A stretch of 64,000 bases of DNA from Streptomyces sp. P3 (GTDB taxonomy: Bacteria > Actinomycetota > Actinomycetes > Streptomycetales > Streptomycetaceae). Below the pieces are notes generated by a model. That model was not told the origin of the DNA. It did no database searches and was given only the letters and a program-made list of their open reading frames with translations. A program made the translations under genes and the position numbers. The stretch spans positions 5,828,001 to 5,892,000 of the forward strand of contig NZ_CP028369.1 of the NCBI RefSeq assembly GCF_003032475.1, in the 5' to 3' direction. Below, one piece after another: positions 17,238 to 25,441 of this stretch. How positions within the stretch are numbered: the first letter of the stretch is position 1; each line of letters starts with the position of its first letter.

Positions 17238-18083
17238 ATGGGTGAGATTCTGGTGGGCGCCTGCTCGTGGACGGACCGGGCGCTGGTCTCCAGCGGCTGG
17301 TATCCGCCGGGGCGGCGCGACGCGGCGGGCAGGTTGCTGCACTACGCCGAGCGGTTCCCGGTCGTCGAGGTCGACGCGACGTACTACGGGCTGCCCGGCG
17401 AACGCACCAGCCGGCTGTGGACGGAGCGGACGCCCGACGGGTTCGTGTTCGATGTGAAGGCGTTCTCGCTGCTGACCGGCCACCCCACCCGGCCCGCCGC
17501 GATGCCGCCCGGCCTGCCCGCGGGCTCCCGCGGGCCGCGGGCCCTGGACGAGGTGTGGCGCAGGTTCGCGGACGGCATCCGTCCGCTGCGGGACGCCGGC
17601 CGACTGGGCGCCGTCCTCTTCCAGTTCCCGCCCTGGTTTCGCCCCGGTGCGCGGGCCCACGCGTTCCTCGCCCGGTGCGCGGAGCGCACCGCCGGGTGGC
17701 CCGTGTGCGTCGAGTTCCGGCATCCGCACTGGTGGCGGGGCGAGCAGGAGCAGACGACGGCCGACCTGCTGAGGGCCCACGGCTTCGTCGCCGTCGCCGT
17801 CGACATGGAGCAGTCGCTGCCCTCGGCCGTCCCACCCGTCACACCGGTCACCTGCGAGCGTCTGGCGGTCGTCCGTCTCCACGGTCGAAGCCGGCACTGG
17901 GGCACGGGCGGCAAGGAGGACCGCTTCCGCCACGAGTACGGCCCCGGTGAGCTCGATGAGTGGGTGCCTAGGATCCGCGCGCTCGCCCGGCGGACCGAGC
18001 AGGTGCATGTGCTCTTCAACAACTGCTGCGGAGACGCCGCCGTCCGGGCCGCCGCGCGCATGCGCGCCCTGCTCGGCGGCTGA
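17238..18083 (+). CDS. DUF72 (YecE-like) protein
   Basis: This 281-residue protein has the DUF72 TIM-barrel pattern. It begins ILVGACSWTDRALVSSGWYP, then HYAERFPVVEVDATYYGLP, FVFDVKAFSLLTGH, LGAVLFQFPPWF, CVEFRHPHWW and VRLHGRSRHW, and ends LFNNCCGDAAVRAAARM. The strand-end residues match the family's presumed active-site pocket, but no reaction is established. Length is normal (about 240-290). It is a single gene facing the lipoprotein gene. Confidence 0.93.
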   Translation: MGEILVGACSWTDRALVSSGWYPPGRRDAAGRLLHYAERFPVVEVDATYYGLPGERTSRLWTERTPDGFVFDVKAFSLLTGHPTRPAAMPPGLPAGSRGPRALDEVWRRFADGIRPLRDAGRLGAVLFQFPPWFRPGARAHAFLARCAERTAGWPVCVEFRHPHWWRGEQEQTTADLLRAHGFVAVAVDMEQSLPSAVPPVTPVTCERLAVVRLHGRSRHWGTGGKEDRFRHEYGPGELDEWVPRIRALARRTEQVHVLFNNCCGDAAVRAAARMRALLGG

Positions 18084-18150
18084 CCGGCCCGGACGGCGGG
18101 TGTGGGGCGGACGGGCGGGCGTCAGCCGGGCGGGTTCGGGCAGGCGGGCG

Positions 18151-18855
18151 TCAGGCGGCGGTGGTGCGCAGGGTGCTCTTGGCGAGCTCGTAGGCGGGGA
18201 GCATCGCGTCGTGCTCGCCGGTGTCCAGTCCCCCGAGATGCAGGACGACGGGGCCCTCGGACGTGGTGACGGCGAAGGCGTGCTCCTGCTTGCTCTCCTC
18301 GAGGAGCTTGCTCGTGGTGGTGTACGCGACCTCGACGCCCGTGACGTCACCCGCCTTCACCTCGCGGTACACCGCTCCGCTCGCCTGCGGCTCGGCGGCC
18401 ACGAACTCCTTGAGCACGGTCCGCGCGTCGGCCTTGCCGGCCGCGCCCGTCCACACCCGGAGGAACCCGATCTTGCCGGCGGGCTTCGCGTCGATCTCGC
18501 AGGCCAGGGTGACCGGGCCCTGGTGCGCGAACGCGTCCAGGAGCTCGGCCAGGTCGCCGCCGGCGCCGGACGCGTCCGCGCCGTCGACGGCCTTGGCCTT
18601 CCAGAACTCCGCGATGTCGAAGGCGACCGGAAGCTCGCAGGCCGACCCGGCGGCCCCGACCGACCCCCCGCGCTTCGCGACCTTCGCGCTCCCCTTCGCG
18701 GACGCCCCGGACGCGGCGTCCGGGCCCTCCCGGTCGGCCGTGCACCCCGTCACCAACCCCGTCACGAGTCCGGTCGCCAGGGCAGCCAGCGACACCCCCC
18801 GCCGCACCCTTCCCGCGTTTCCCGTGCTCCCCGCGTTCCCCACCCCAAAGCGCAC
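18151..18855 (-). CDS. Secreted lipoprotein, unknown function
   Basis: This 234-residue protein starts at GTG, 8 bases after GGAGAGGAG. The N-terminus has a basic segment, a hydrophobic core and a lipobox, LVTGC with C38, so it should be exported and lipidated at the outer face of the membrane. The linker is Ser/Lys/Gly-rich. The folded part (about 70-234) contains CELPVAFDIAEFWKAKAV and VTLACEIDAKPAGKIGFLRV, and ends with LPAYELAKSTLRTTAA. The two Cys may form a disulfide. The lipobox Cys is followed by TADREG. I do not recognise the domain; similar lipoproteins are common in Streptomyces. Confidence 0.82.
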   Translation of the reverse strand: MRFGVGNAGSTGNAGRVRRGVSLAALATGLVTGLVTGCTADREGPDAASGASAKGSAKVAKRGGSVGAAGSACELPVAFDIAEFWKAKAVDGADASGAGGDLAELLDAFAHQGPVTLACEIDAKPAGKIGFLRVWTGAAGKADARTVLKEFVAAEPQASGAVYREVKAGDVTGVEVAYTTTSKLLEESKQEHAFAVTTSEGPVVLHLGGLDTGEHDAMLPAYELAKSTLRTTAA

Positions 18856-19023
18856 CGCTGTGTCTCCTCTCCGGACCGGCGCGTTGCCGGCGGAGCACTG
18901 TAACCGAGAGGTGCGCCGCCCTCGCCACCGAAATTCGCACCACCGGGCCGCAGGCCGTGAGGCGGACGAGTGACGTGCCGTCATATCGGCGTCCGTATGG
19001 GGCGAACGGGAACCCATAGCCGC

Positions 19024-19560
19024 ATGAGCAAGACCGCACTGATCGTCATTGACATGATCAACACCTACGACCATCCGGATGCGGAGCTGCTGCTGTCGTC
19101 CGCCGAGAGGGTGGTCCCGGTGATCGCCGGTCTCCTCCAACGGGCCCGCGACGCCGGCGTGCCCGTCGTCTACGTCAACGACAACTTCGGTCAGTGGCGC
19201 TCCCATCACGGCGAACTCCTCGACACGGCGCTCGCCGGCCGGCACGCCGCACTCGTCGAACCGCTGGCGCCGGACGAGGAGTCCCTCTTCGTCGTCAAGG
19301 CACGGCACTCGATCTTCTTCGAGACCCCGCTGTCGTACCTCCTCCACCAGGAGGGAATCGACCACGTCGTGCTCTGCGGGCAGGTCACGGAACAGTGCGT
19401 GCTCTATTCGGCCCTCGACGCCCACATCCGCCATCTCGAGGTGACCGTCCCCCGGGACGCCGTCGCCCACATCCACGCCGGCCTGGCGGACGCCGCGCTC
19501 AGCATGATGCGGCGCAACATGGGCGCCCGGGTGTGCGACAGCGACGAGCTGTGGAACTGA
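19024..19560 (+). CDS. Isochorismatase-family cysteine hydrolase
   Basis: This 178-residue protein has the isochorismatase-like fold and the expected catalytic triad: D10 (ALIVIDMINTYDHP), K92 (FVVKARHSIF) and C125 (LCGQVTEQCVLYSAL). Family members hydrolyse isochorismate, nicotinamide, N-carbamoyl amines and similar C-N or enol-ether bonds; the substrate here cannot be read. The start is placed at MSKTALIVID, where family members begin; an earlier in-frame start would add eight unconserved residues. It is divergent from the lipoprotein gene and 209 bases before the phospholipase gene, so probably monocistronic. Confidence 0.92.
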   Translation: MSKTALIVIDMINTYDHPDAELLLSSAERVVPVIAGLLQRARDAGVPVVYVNDNFGQWRSHHGELLDTALAGRHAALVEPLAPDEESLFVVKARHSIFFETPLSYLLHQEGIDHVVLCGQVTEQCVLYSALDAHIRHLEVTVPRDAVAHIHAGLADAALSMMRRNMGARVCDSDELWN

Positions 19561-19769
19561 ACGGCCCGGCCCGGCACGGCGGCTGACACCAACGTCCGCC
19601 GGCGCGGCACGGATGGCCGGCCACACCACCGTCGGCCGGCGCGGCACCACCGCCGGCTGCCGCTACCCTCCACGTCCCGGCCCGGGCGGAGACGAGCAGA
19701 AAACCGCTCCCGCTGGGCACGGGCCGGCCCTTCCACCGGTTCCTCCCACCACCAAGGGGCACATCAGAC

Positions 19770-21197
19770 ATGGCAGAGCTGACCCGACGCAGACTGTTGG
19801 GCTCGGCCGCCGGCGCGCTGGGCGCCGCAGCGGCCCTCTCCCTGCTTCCGCCGAGCGTCCGGAAGGCCGTCGCGGCCGGACAGCCCAGCCGGGGCTCGCT
19901 CGCCGACATCGAGCACGTCGTCCTGCTGATGCAGGAGAACCGCTCGTTCGACCACTACTTCGGCACGCTCTCCGGCGTGCGCGGCTTCGCCGACCCCGAC
20001 GCGCTCACCCTCGACACCGGACGGTCGGTCTTCCACCAGCCCGACGACGAGAACCCCAGGGGATACCTGCTGCCCTTCCACCTCGACACCCGCACCTCCA
20101 GCGCCCAGGCCATCCCCTCGACCAGCCACTCCTGGTCGGTGCAGCACGACGCCTGGAACGCCGGCCGGATGGACCGCTGGCTGCCTGCCCACCGCAAGGC
20201 CGACGGCGCCAACGGCCCCTACGTCATGGGCTACTACACGCGCGAGGACATCCCGTTCCAGTTCGCCCTCGCCGAGACCTTCACCGTCTGCGACCACTAC
20301 TTCAGCTCGGTGCTGGGCCCTACCTGGCCGAACCGCCTGATGTGGATGACCGGTTCCATCGACCCGGAGGCGCTCCACGGCGGCCCGGTGACCCGCAACT
20401 CCGCGCCGACACCGTTGCGCTGGACCACGTACGCCGAGCGCCTCCAGGAAGCCGGCGTCAGCTGGAAGGTGTACCAGCAGGAGGACGACTACGGGTGCAA
20501 CGTGCTGGAGCAGTTCGCCGCCTTCCGCGACGCGCTGCCCGGCACCGACCTGTACGAGCGGGGCGTACGACCGCAGCCGGAGGGCGCCTTCGAGGACGAC
20601 GCCCGCAACGACCGCCTGCCGACGGTGTCCTGGATCGTGCCCCCGGGCCACCAGTCCGAGCATCCGGACCATCTGCCGGCGGCCGGCGCGGCCTTCGTCG
20701 CCTCGAAGATCGAGGCCATCGCGGCCGACCCACAGGTCTGGGCCAAGACCGCGTTCATCCTCAACTACGACGAGAACGACGGCCTCTTCGACCATGTGCC
20801 GCCCCCCACGCCGCCTGCCGGCACGCCGGGCGAGTTCGTCGGCGGCCTCCCGATCGGCGGCGGCTTCCGGGTCCCGGCGATCATCGTCTCGCCGTGGACC
20901 GTGGGCGGCTGGGTGGCCGGTGAGACCTTCGACCACACGTCCACGCTGCGGCTGCTGGAACGACTCACCGGGGTCCTGGAACCCAACATCAGCGACTGGC
21001 GGCGCGGCGCCTTCGGCGATCTCACCTCGGCGTTCTGCTTCACGGACGGCAGCTCGCCCGTGCCCGCGCTGCCCGACGACACGGAGGAACAACTGACGAA
21101 GGCACAGACGGACGTCGCCACCCTGCCCAGGCCCACCCTGCCGGGCGCCCACCAGGCCTTCCCCGTCCAGGAGAGGGGCCGTCGCCCGCAGCGCTGA
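19770..21197 (+). CDS. Tat-exported phospholipase C / phosphoesterase
   Basis: This 475-residue enzyme belongs to the bacterial phospholipase C family (phosphoesterase, PF04185). A twin-arginine signal, TRRRLLGSAAGALGAAAALS, ends near AVAA (about 35). Signature motifs are EHVVLLMQENRSFDHYFGTL and, later, LNYDENDGLFDHVPPP and HTSTLRLLERLTG. The true non-haemolytic PLCs have about 700 residues with two C-terminal beta domains. This protein ends soon after the catalytic domain, so it is the short form, and phosphatase or phosphodiesterase activity on another ester is possible. AAGGGG lies 10 bases before the ATG. I found no convincing PHO box upstream. Confidence 0.92.
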   Translation: MAELTRRRLLGSAAGALGAAAALSLLPPSVRKAVAAGQPSRGSLADIEHVVLLMQENRSFDHYFGTLSGVRGFADPDALTLDTGRSVFHQPDDENPRGYLLPFHLDTRTSSAQAIPSTSHSWSVQHDAWNAGRMDRWLPAHRKADGANGPYVMGYYTREDIPFQFALAETFTVCDHYFSSVLGPTWPNRLMWMTGSIDPEALHGGPVTRNSAPTPLRWTTYAERLQEAGVSWKVYQQEDDYGCNVLEQFAAFRDALPGTDLYERGVRPQPEGAFEDDARNDRLPTVSWIVPPGHQSEHPDHLPAAGAAFVASKIEAIAADPQVWAKTAFILNYDENDGLFDHVPPPTPPAGTPGEFVGGLPIGGGFRVPAIIVSPWTVGGWVAGETFDHTSTLRLLERLTGVLEPNISDWRRGAFGDLTSAFCFTDGSSPVPALPDDTEEQLTKAQTDVATLPRPTLPGAHQAFPVQERGRRPQR

Positions 21198-21309
21198 CGC
21201 GTCGGCCGGGGCGGCGTCCGACGACCCGGCCGCCCGAGCCGTGTCCCGTCCGTTGAGCGAGCGTGGTCCCGGTCCGTTTCCCCGTCCGTGGCGCGAGCCG
21301 TGATCCCGG

Positions 21310-21834
21310 TCAGTCGCGCGCGGCCGCGGCCGGGGGGTCTGCGCGCGTAGACAGCGCGCAGTCCCGGGGGAGGAAGAACAAGGCACAGATGCGCAGTGGC
21401 CCGGGCTCCCGGTTCTCCGCCATGTGAACGCCCTGAGGCCCCACCGGCTCCACGATGCAGTCCCCCGCGGGCGTCACGCACTCGGAGCCGTCGGCCAGGG
21501 TCCGGGTCAGCACCCCGGTCGTCACGACGGCGACGACCCGGCCGTCGTGGTAGTGCCAGGGCAGCGAGCCGCCCGGCGGAATCTCGTAGTCGGCGACCAC
21601 CACCCTGGTGCCCTCCGGCGCGGTCAGCGCGAGCCCTTCGGTGAGGAGGCCGTCGGCGAGCAGAACCGGGGCGGGTTCGGCGGCGGCCCGGTTCCCGGCG
21701 GGCGTGCGGCAGTTCGCGCGACGGTCACCGGGAGTGGCAGGGGGCCCGGGGCGTCGGGCCCGCCGGAGCCCCCCGGGGCCCGCCGTGTCGGGTAACTCGG
21801 CTGGGGTCATGTTCCGCTGGTCAGTGCGTTCCAC
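21310..21834 (-). CDS. Cupin domain protein
   Basis: This 174-residue protein has a low-complexity Pro/Arg N-terminus and a single cupin barrel over about residues 60-160. VVVADYEIPPGGSLPWHYHD carries the first cupin motif with the metal-binding His pair, and VTPAGDCIVEPVGPQGVHMAEN gives the second with its His (split as VTPAGDCIVEPVG and PQGVHMAEN). It ends LRICALFFLPRD. It could be an enzyme or a small-molecule sensor. The start may be the ATG at 21834 or at 21810; neither has a strong ribosome binding site. A 27-bp palindrome lies 13 bases upstream. Confidence 0.8.
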   Translation of the reverse strand: MERTDQRNMTPAELPDTAGPGGLRRARRPGPPATPGDRRANCRTPAGNRAAAEPAPVLLADGLLTEGLALTAPEGTRVVVADYEIPPGGSLPWHYHDGRVVAVVTTGVLTRTLADGSECVTPAGDCIVEPVGPQGVHMAENREPGPLRICALFFLPRDCALSTRADPPAAAARD

Positions 21835-21847
21835 AGCGGTGACACTA

Positions 21848-21874
21848 ACCCACCCCCGTCACACGGGGGTGGGT
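21848..21874. promoter_or_regulatory. Perfect 27-bp G/C palindrome in divergent promoter
   Basis: ACCCACCCCCGT and ACGGGGGTGGGT form a perfect 12-bp inverted repeat around CAC. It lies between the divergent cupin and rhomboid-like genes, 14 bases from the cupin start. A terminator would make no sense here, so an operator for a metal- or stress-responsive repressor, or a 5' leader hairpin for the cupin mRNA, is more likely. Confidence 0.6.
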
Positions 21875-21990
21875 GACGGAGGGGTGACCGGGAGTCAAGA
21901 CCGGCCCGCCGAGTAATCCTGCCGCCCGATCTCAGCGTCTCCCAGGGCGGGACTCGCACACACCCCGTGCGACGAGTGGTTGGGGAGACC

Positions 21991-22803
21991 ATGAGCATGC
22001 TGCGCCTGCGCCCGGAAGTGGAGCGGCCTCACGAGGGCCGCAACGGTGGCGAGCCTCGCGCCGACCGCGCCGCGACGAAGCCGCCCGGCAACCCGTTCCG
22101 GCGCGCCGCCGCATTCGCCGGCCGCACGTTGCGGGGCGAGTGGTACGGCATCGTCGTCGACCCCGTGCGGCAGCTCGTCCGGCGCGGGCCCGCCGCACTG
22201 CTGCTGGCGGTCGTCGCCTGCGTGGGCGTGATCTTCTTCCACGGCATCGCCCAGCACCCCGCGGGCGCGGCGGCGGTGCGTCTGCTCGGCGGCGTCCAGG
22301 GTGACCTGCCTTGGTGGCTGGCCCTGCTGCGCACGCCGGTCTCTTTGTACGTCCCGGCCCTCGACCTGCCGGTGTGGGCCGGCATCACCCAGCTGTTCCT
22401 CGCCTTCGCCTTGGCGGAGCTCGCCCTCGGACGTCGCCGGACCCTGCTGATCGCCTACGCCTCCACCCTGGCCGGCACCCTCACCGTGCGGGTGATGCTG
22501 GCGATCGGACCCGGCACGTGGGGCCTCGGACTGCCGGCGGAGGCCGGTCAGGTGCTCGACACCGGCCCGTCCGCCGCGGTCGTCGGGCTCTTCACCTATC
22601 TGTCCGTCGTGCGCCGCGCGCCCATCGTGTTCACGCTCACCGGCGGTTCGATGGTGTGGGAGTCGATAGCCAGGCCCAACCTCGCCGGCCGCGAGCACCT
22701 GATCGCCGTGGCCGCCGCCCTCGTCATGGGTCTGCTGCAGCTGCGCGCGGACCGCAGGCGGCAGGCTCGGCGGCCCGGCCTCGTGGATGCCCCGGCGGGA
22801 TGA
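21991..22803 (+). CDS. Rhomboid-like multi-pass membrane protein
   Basis: This 270-residue protein has a basic cytosolic N-terminus (about 1-65) and five to six hydrophobic helices: PAALLLAVVACVGVIFFHGI, LPVWAGITQLFLAFALAEL, LLIAYASTLAGTLTVRVML, AAVVGLFTYLSVV and LIAVAAALVMGLLQL. The overall layout, with DTGPSAAVVG where rhomboids have GxSG, resembles actinobacterial rhomboid-like proteins. A clear Ser-His protease dyad is not obvious, so it may be inactive. GGGGAG lies 3 bases before the ATG at 21991 and 9 before the ATG at 21997, so either may be the start. Confidence 0.7.
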   Translation: MSMLRLRPEVERPHEGRNGGEPRADRAATKPPGNPFRRAAAFAGRTLRGEWYGIVVDPVRQLVRRGPAALLLAVVACVGVIFFHGIAQHPAGAAAVRLLGGVQGDLPWWLALLRTPVSLYVPALDLPVWAGITQLFLAFALAELALGRRRTLLIAYASTLAGTLTVRVMLAIGPGTWGLGLPAEAGQVLDTGPSAAVVGLFTYLSVVRRAPIVFTLTGGSMVWESIARPNLAGREHLIAVAAALVMGLLQLRADRRRQARRPGLVDAPAG

Positions 22804-22880
22804 CGGCCGACCCGCGCCCTGTGCGGTGAGGTGTCGGAGACGCGGCTCGTCTGAGATCTTGCTGTGAATGCGCCGTGCGA

Positions 22881-22911
22881 TTGAACACTTCCGCGTCCGG
22901 CAGCGTATGAG
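22881..22911 (+). promoter_or_regulatory. Weak promoter candidate for DUF1996 gene
   Basis: TTGAAC (22881-22886) and TATGAG (22906-22911) are separated by 19 bases and lie 50 bases before the TTG start. The spacing is longer than optimal, so this is tentative. Confidence 0.3.
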
Positions 22912-22960
22912 GTCGGGGGATTTCTTGTCCGTGGCCGCCGACGACGCGTAGGAGCACTCC

Positions 22961-25117
22961 TTGGCACAGAGCAGGCGCAGACGACCGACGGGCGGACGGC
23001 GGGCCAGTTTCGCCGCGATGGCGCTCATTCTCGGCGGCGGCGGGTTGATGGCGGCGAACGTCTATGCCTCGGCGACCGAGGACGGCACCGAGGGCAACTC
23101 CGTACGCAAGGGTGGCAACAGCGCCGTCACCATCGACTGCCCGGACGTGGGCGCCAAGCTGACGACCGTCCCGGACCAGGCCTTGGCGGAGGTCGACCGC
23201 GAACTCGCCGTGCTCGACGAGCAGGTCGCCGCGGCCTACCGGCAACTCCAGCAGTCGGCGCAGTCGGTGCGTCAGGACGCGGGCTTCGTCGACAACGCGG
23301 TGATGAACCCGCTCAAGGAGAAGCGCGGCGCGACGATCGAACGGATCGCGGTCGCCATCGACCGGGTCGGGGACCGCCCGGAAGGCCTCGAGTCCCTCGC
23401 CTCCTGCGCCCTGCGCGCCTCCGACGACCAGGCTGACGAGGGTGCCGACGGCAAGGGCGACGAGAACCGGGGCGACGGCCGGCAGGACGGCCAGGACCAG
23501 GGCGACAAGGGCCAGGACGGCCAGGACCAGGACGGTGGCCAGCAGGGCGGGCAGGGCAACGCCGGGCAGGGCAACGGCGGACAGGCCGGGAACGGTCCGG
23601 TCGCCGCCGACTTCGCGGACATCACCTCCGTCCAGCCGGCTCAGCAGACCCCCGACCCCCGCTCCGGCCCCTCCCGCGGCGTCTTCGTCACCAGCTGCGG
23701 CGTCAACGCGGGCGGCCTGTTCAACTCGGACAACGTGATCGTCGCGCCGGGCGTCAGCAACGGCGCCCACCACTTCCACGACTACGTCGGCAACCAGTCG
23801 AACAACGCCTTCGCCTCCGACGACGACCTGGCGAAGGCCGAGACGAGCTGCGTCGACCAGGGCGACAAGTCGACCTACTACTGGCCCGTGCTGCGCCTGC
23901 AGAACGGCGCCCAGGAGCAGGACGCGCAGAGCCCCGGTGGTGGCGTCGAGGGCAACGCCGGCAAGATCATCACCCCGAAGGACGTCACACTGACCTTCGT
24001 CGGCAACCCGCGCTCCAAGGTCACGGCCATGCCGCTGCTGCTGCGCATCATCACCGGTGACGCGAAGGCCTTCGTCAACGGCACGGCCAACGCCAACGCG
24101 TCGTGGAGCTGCACCGGGTTCGAGGACCGGCAGCTCAAGGACAAGTACCCGCTCTGCCCGGCCGGCAGCGACGTGGTGCGCACCTTCCGTTTCCAGAGCT
24201 GCTGGGACGGTTCCAACACCGACAGCGCCAACCACCGCACCCATGTGGCGTTCGCCGGCGCGGACGGCTCCTGCCCGGCCGGCTTCGAGGCCGTGCCGCA
24301 GCTGGTGCAGCGCATCGTGTACGACGTCGACGCGCCGAGCCTGCAGGACGGCGGCAGGACGACTCCGCTGTTCGCGGTGGACTCCTTCCCGGAGCAGCTG
24401 CACAAGGCGGTCACCGACCACGGCGACTTCATCAACGTCTTCGACGAGTCCCTGATGCGGGAGATGGTCGACTGCATCAACGGTGGCCGCCAGTGCGGCG
24501 CCGGCCAGAACAACGGCGGTAACGGAAACGCCGGCAACGGCGGTAACGGAAATGCAGGCAACGGCGACGACAACGGCGGCAACGGAAACGCCGGCAACGG
24601 CGAGAACAACGGCGGCAACGGAAACGGCGACGGAAACGGCGACGACAGCGGTTCCGGTAACGGGGACAACGGAAACGCCGGCGACAACGGTTCCGGTAAC
24701 GCCGGAGGGGACGGCTCCGGTAACGGGGACAACGGAAACGCCGAGGGCAACGGTTCGGTGAACGACGACGCGGTCGGTCAGGGCACACAGCCGCCCGTCG
24801 GCAAGCCCGCTACCGAGGCGTCGGCCAAGAACCAGCCCCGCGTCGACGCGAAGCCGGCGGCGAAGGCGGCCACCTCGGCGCCTCCGGCGGGTTCGGGCGG
24901 CGAGATCGGCGCCCCCGCGACAGCTCCGCCGACCGCGTCCGCCCCGGCGCAGGCGCGGCCTCCCGCCGACACGGGCGCCGTCACCGGCGGCACCGAGCAG
25001 CAGGCGGTCCAAGGCGGCCTCGCCGAGACCGGTGCCAACCTGTGGCCCGGTGCGCTCGGCGCCCTCCTGGTGATCGGCGGTTTCGTCGTCCTGCGCCGCA
25101 ACGCCGGGCGTAACTGA
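22961..25117 (+). CDS. Sortase-anchored DUF1996 surface protein
   Basis: This 718-residue secreted protein starts at TTG, 8 bases after AGGAG. A signal sequence (basic [10 protein letters not shown], then [20 protein letters not shown]) is followed by a helical region (about 45-150), a Gln/Asp/Gly linker, and a DUF1996 domain (about 220-510) with its usual [20 protein letters not shown] and paired Cys. A long Asn/Gly linker (517-598) and a Pro/Ala segment lead to LAETG (687-691), a hydrophobic helix and RRNAGRN. LAxTG is the Streptomyces class E sortase signal, so it should be covalently linked to the cell wall with the DUF1996 domain displayed. DUF1996 is common in fungi and actinomycetes and has no established activity. 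A strong hairpin follows the gene. Confidence 0.9.
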   Translation: MAQSRRRRPTGGRRASFAAMALILGGGGLMAANVYASATEDGTEGNSVRKGGNSAVTIDCPDVGAKLTTVPDQALAEVDRELAVLDEQVAAAYRQLQQSAQSVRQDAGFVDNAVMNPLKEKRGATIERIAVAIDRVGDRPEGLESLASCALRASDDQADEGADGKGDENRGDGRQDGQDQGDKGQDGQDQDGGQQGGQGNAGQGNGGQAGNGPVAADFADITSVQPAQQTPDPRSGPSRGVFVTSCGVNAGGLFNSDNVIVAPGVSNGAHHFHDYVGNQSNNAFASDDDLAKAETSCVDQGDKSTYYWPVLRLQNGAQEQDAQSPGGGVEGNAGKIITPKDVTLTFVGNPRSKVTAMPLLLRIITGDAKAFVNGTANANASWSCTGFEDRQLKDKYPLCPAGSDVVRTFRFQSCWDGSNTDSANHRTHVAFAGADGSCPAGFEAVPQLVQRIVYDVDAPSLQDGGRTTPLFAVDSFPEQLHKAVTDHGDFINVFDESLMREMVDCINGGRQCGAGQNNGGNGNAGNGGNGNAGNGDDNGGNGNAGNGENNGGNGNGDGNGDDSGSGNGDNGNAGDNGSGNAGGDGSGNGDNGNAEGNGSVNDDAVGQGTQPPVGKPATEASAKNQPRVDAKPAAKAATSAPPAGSGGEIGAPATAPPTASAPAQARPPADTGAVTGGTEQQAVQGGLAETGANLWPGALGALLVIGGFVVLRRNAGRN
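24509..24756 (+). repeat. Asn-Gly coding repeat (wall-spanning linker)
   Basis: About 80 codons encode irregular repeats of NGGNGNAGNG and NGDNGNAG. At DNA level these are repeated GGCGGTAACGGAAAC-like units. They form a flexible hydrophilic spacer between the DUF1996 domain and the sorting signal and are prone to copy-number change. Confidence 0.85.
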
Positions 25118-25441
25118 GCTGCTGAGTCCGGTCGGCACGGCCAGGGGTCCGTCGCCCAAGCGACGGGCCCCTGGCCGTGCGTCTCCCGGAGCGAAGCCGG
25201 TGAGGCGGCCCGCCCGCCGACAGCACAACTCCTTCCGGCACCGCCGGTTCGCGGCAGCCGCCTCGGCGGCGAGCACCGCCCCGGCCACGTGAGCCGTCCG
25301 GGTGTTCCGCGTCCCGGCGTCCCGCGTCCGGGTGCATCCCGGGGTCGCGGTCACCGTGGGGCACGGCGCCATGGACAATTGATCGAGATCGTTGGTGCTG
25401 TCGACGCACGACAAGGAGCCTCGGAGCATGGCGGGCGCACG
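25118..25441. other. 324-base gap with terminator
   Basis: The first 60 bases hold the hairpin at 25135-25180. The remainder should contain the promoter of the diacylglycerol-kinase-like gene. No convincing reading frame or promoter hexamers were found. Confidence 0.5.
25135..25180 (+). terminator. Strong terminator after DUF1996 gene
   Basis: GCACGGCCAGGGG-T-CCGTCGC pairs with GCGACGG-G-CCCCTGGCCGTGC around CCAA, a 20-bp stem with a single mismatch, 18 bases after the stop. Confidence 0.9.

Noticed and set aside
19561..19769. PHO box upstream of the phospholipase C-like gene
   Set aside because: No pair of GTTCACC-like repeats with 11-base spacing was found.
21203..21232. Inverted repeat CGGCCGGG/CCCGGCCG after the phospholipase gene
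   Set aside because: Eight base pairs with a 14-base loop in very GC-rich DNA is too weak to call a terminator.
24509..24756. Possible CRISPR-like or non-coding repeat array
   Set aside because: The units are short, irregular and in frame within the DUF1996 gene, encoding an Asn/Gly linker; there are no spacers.
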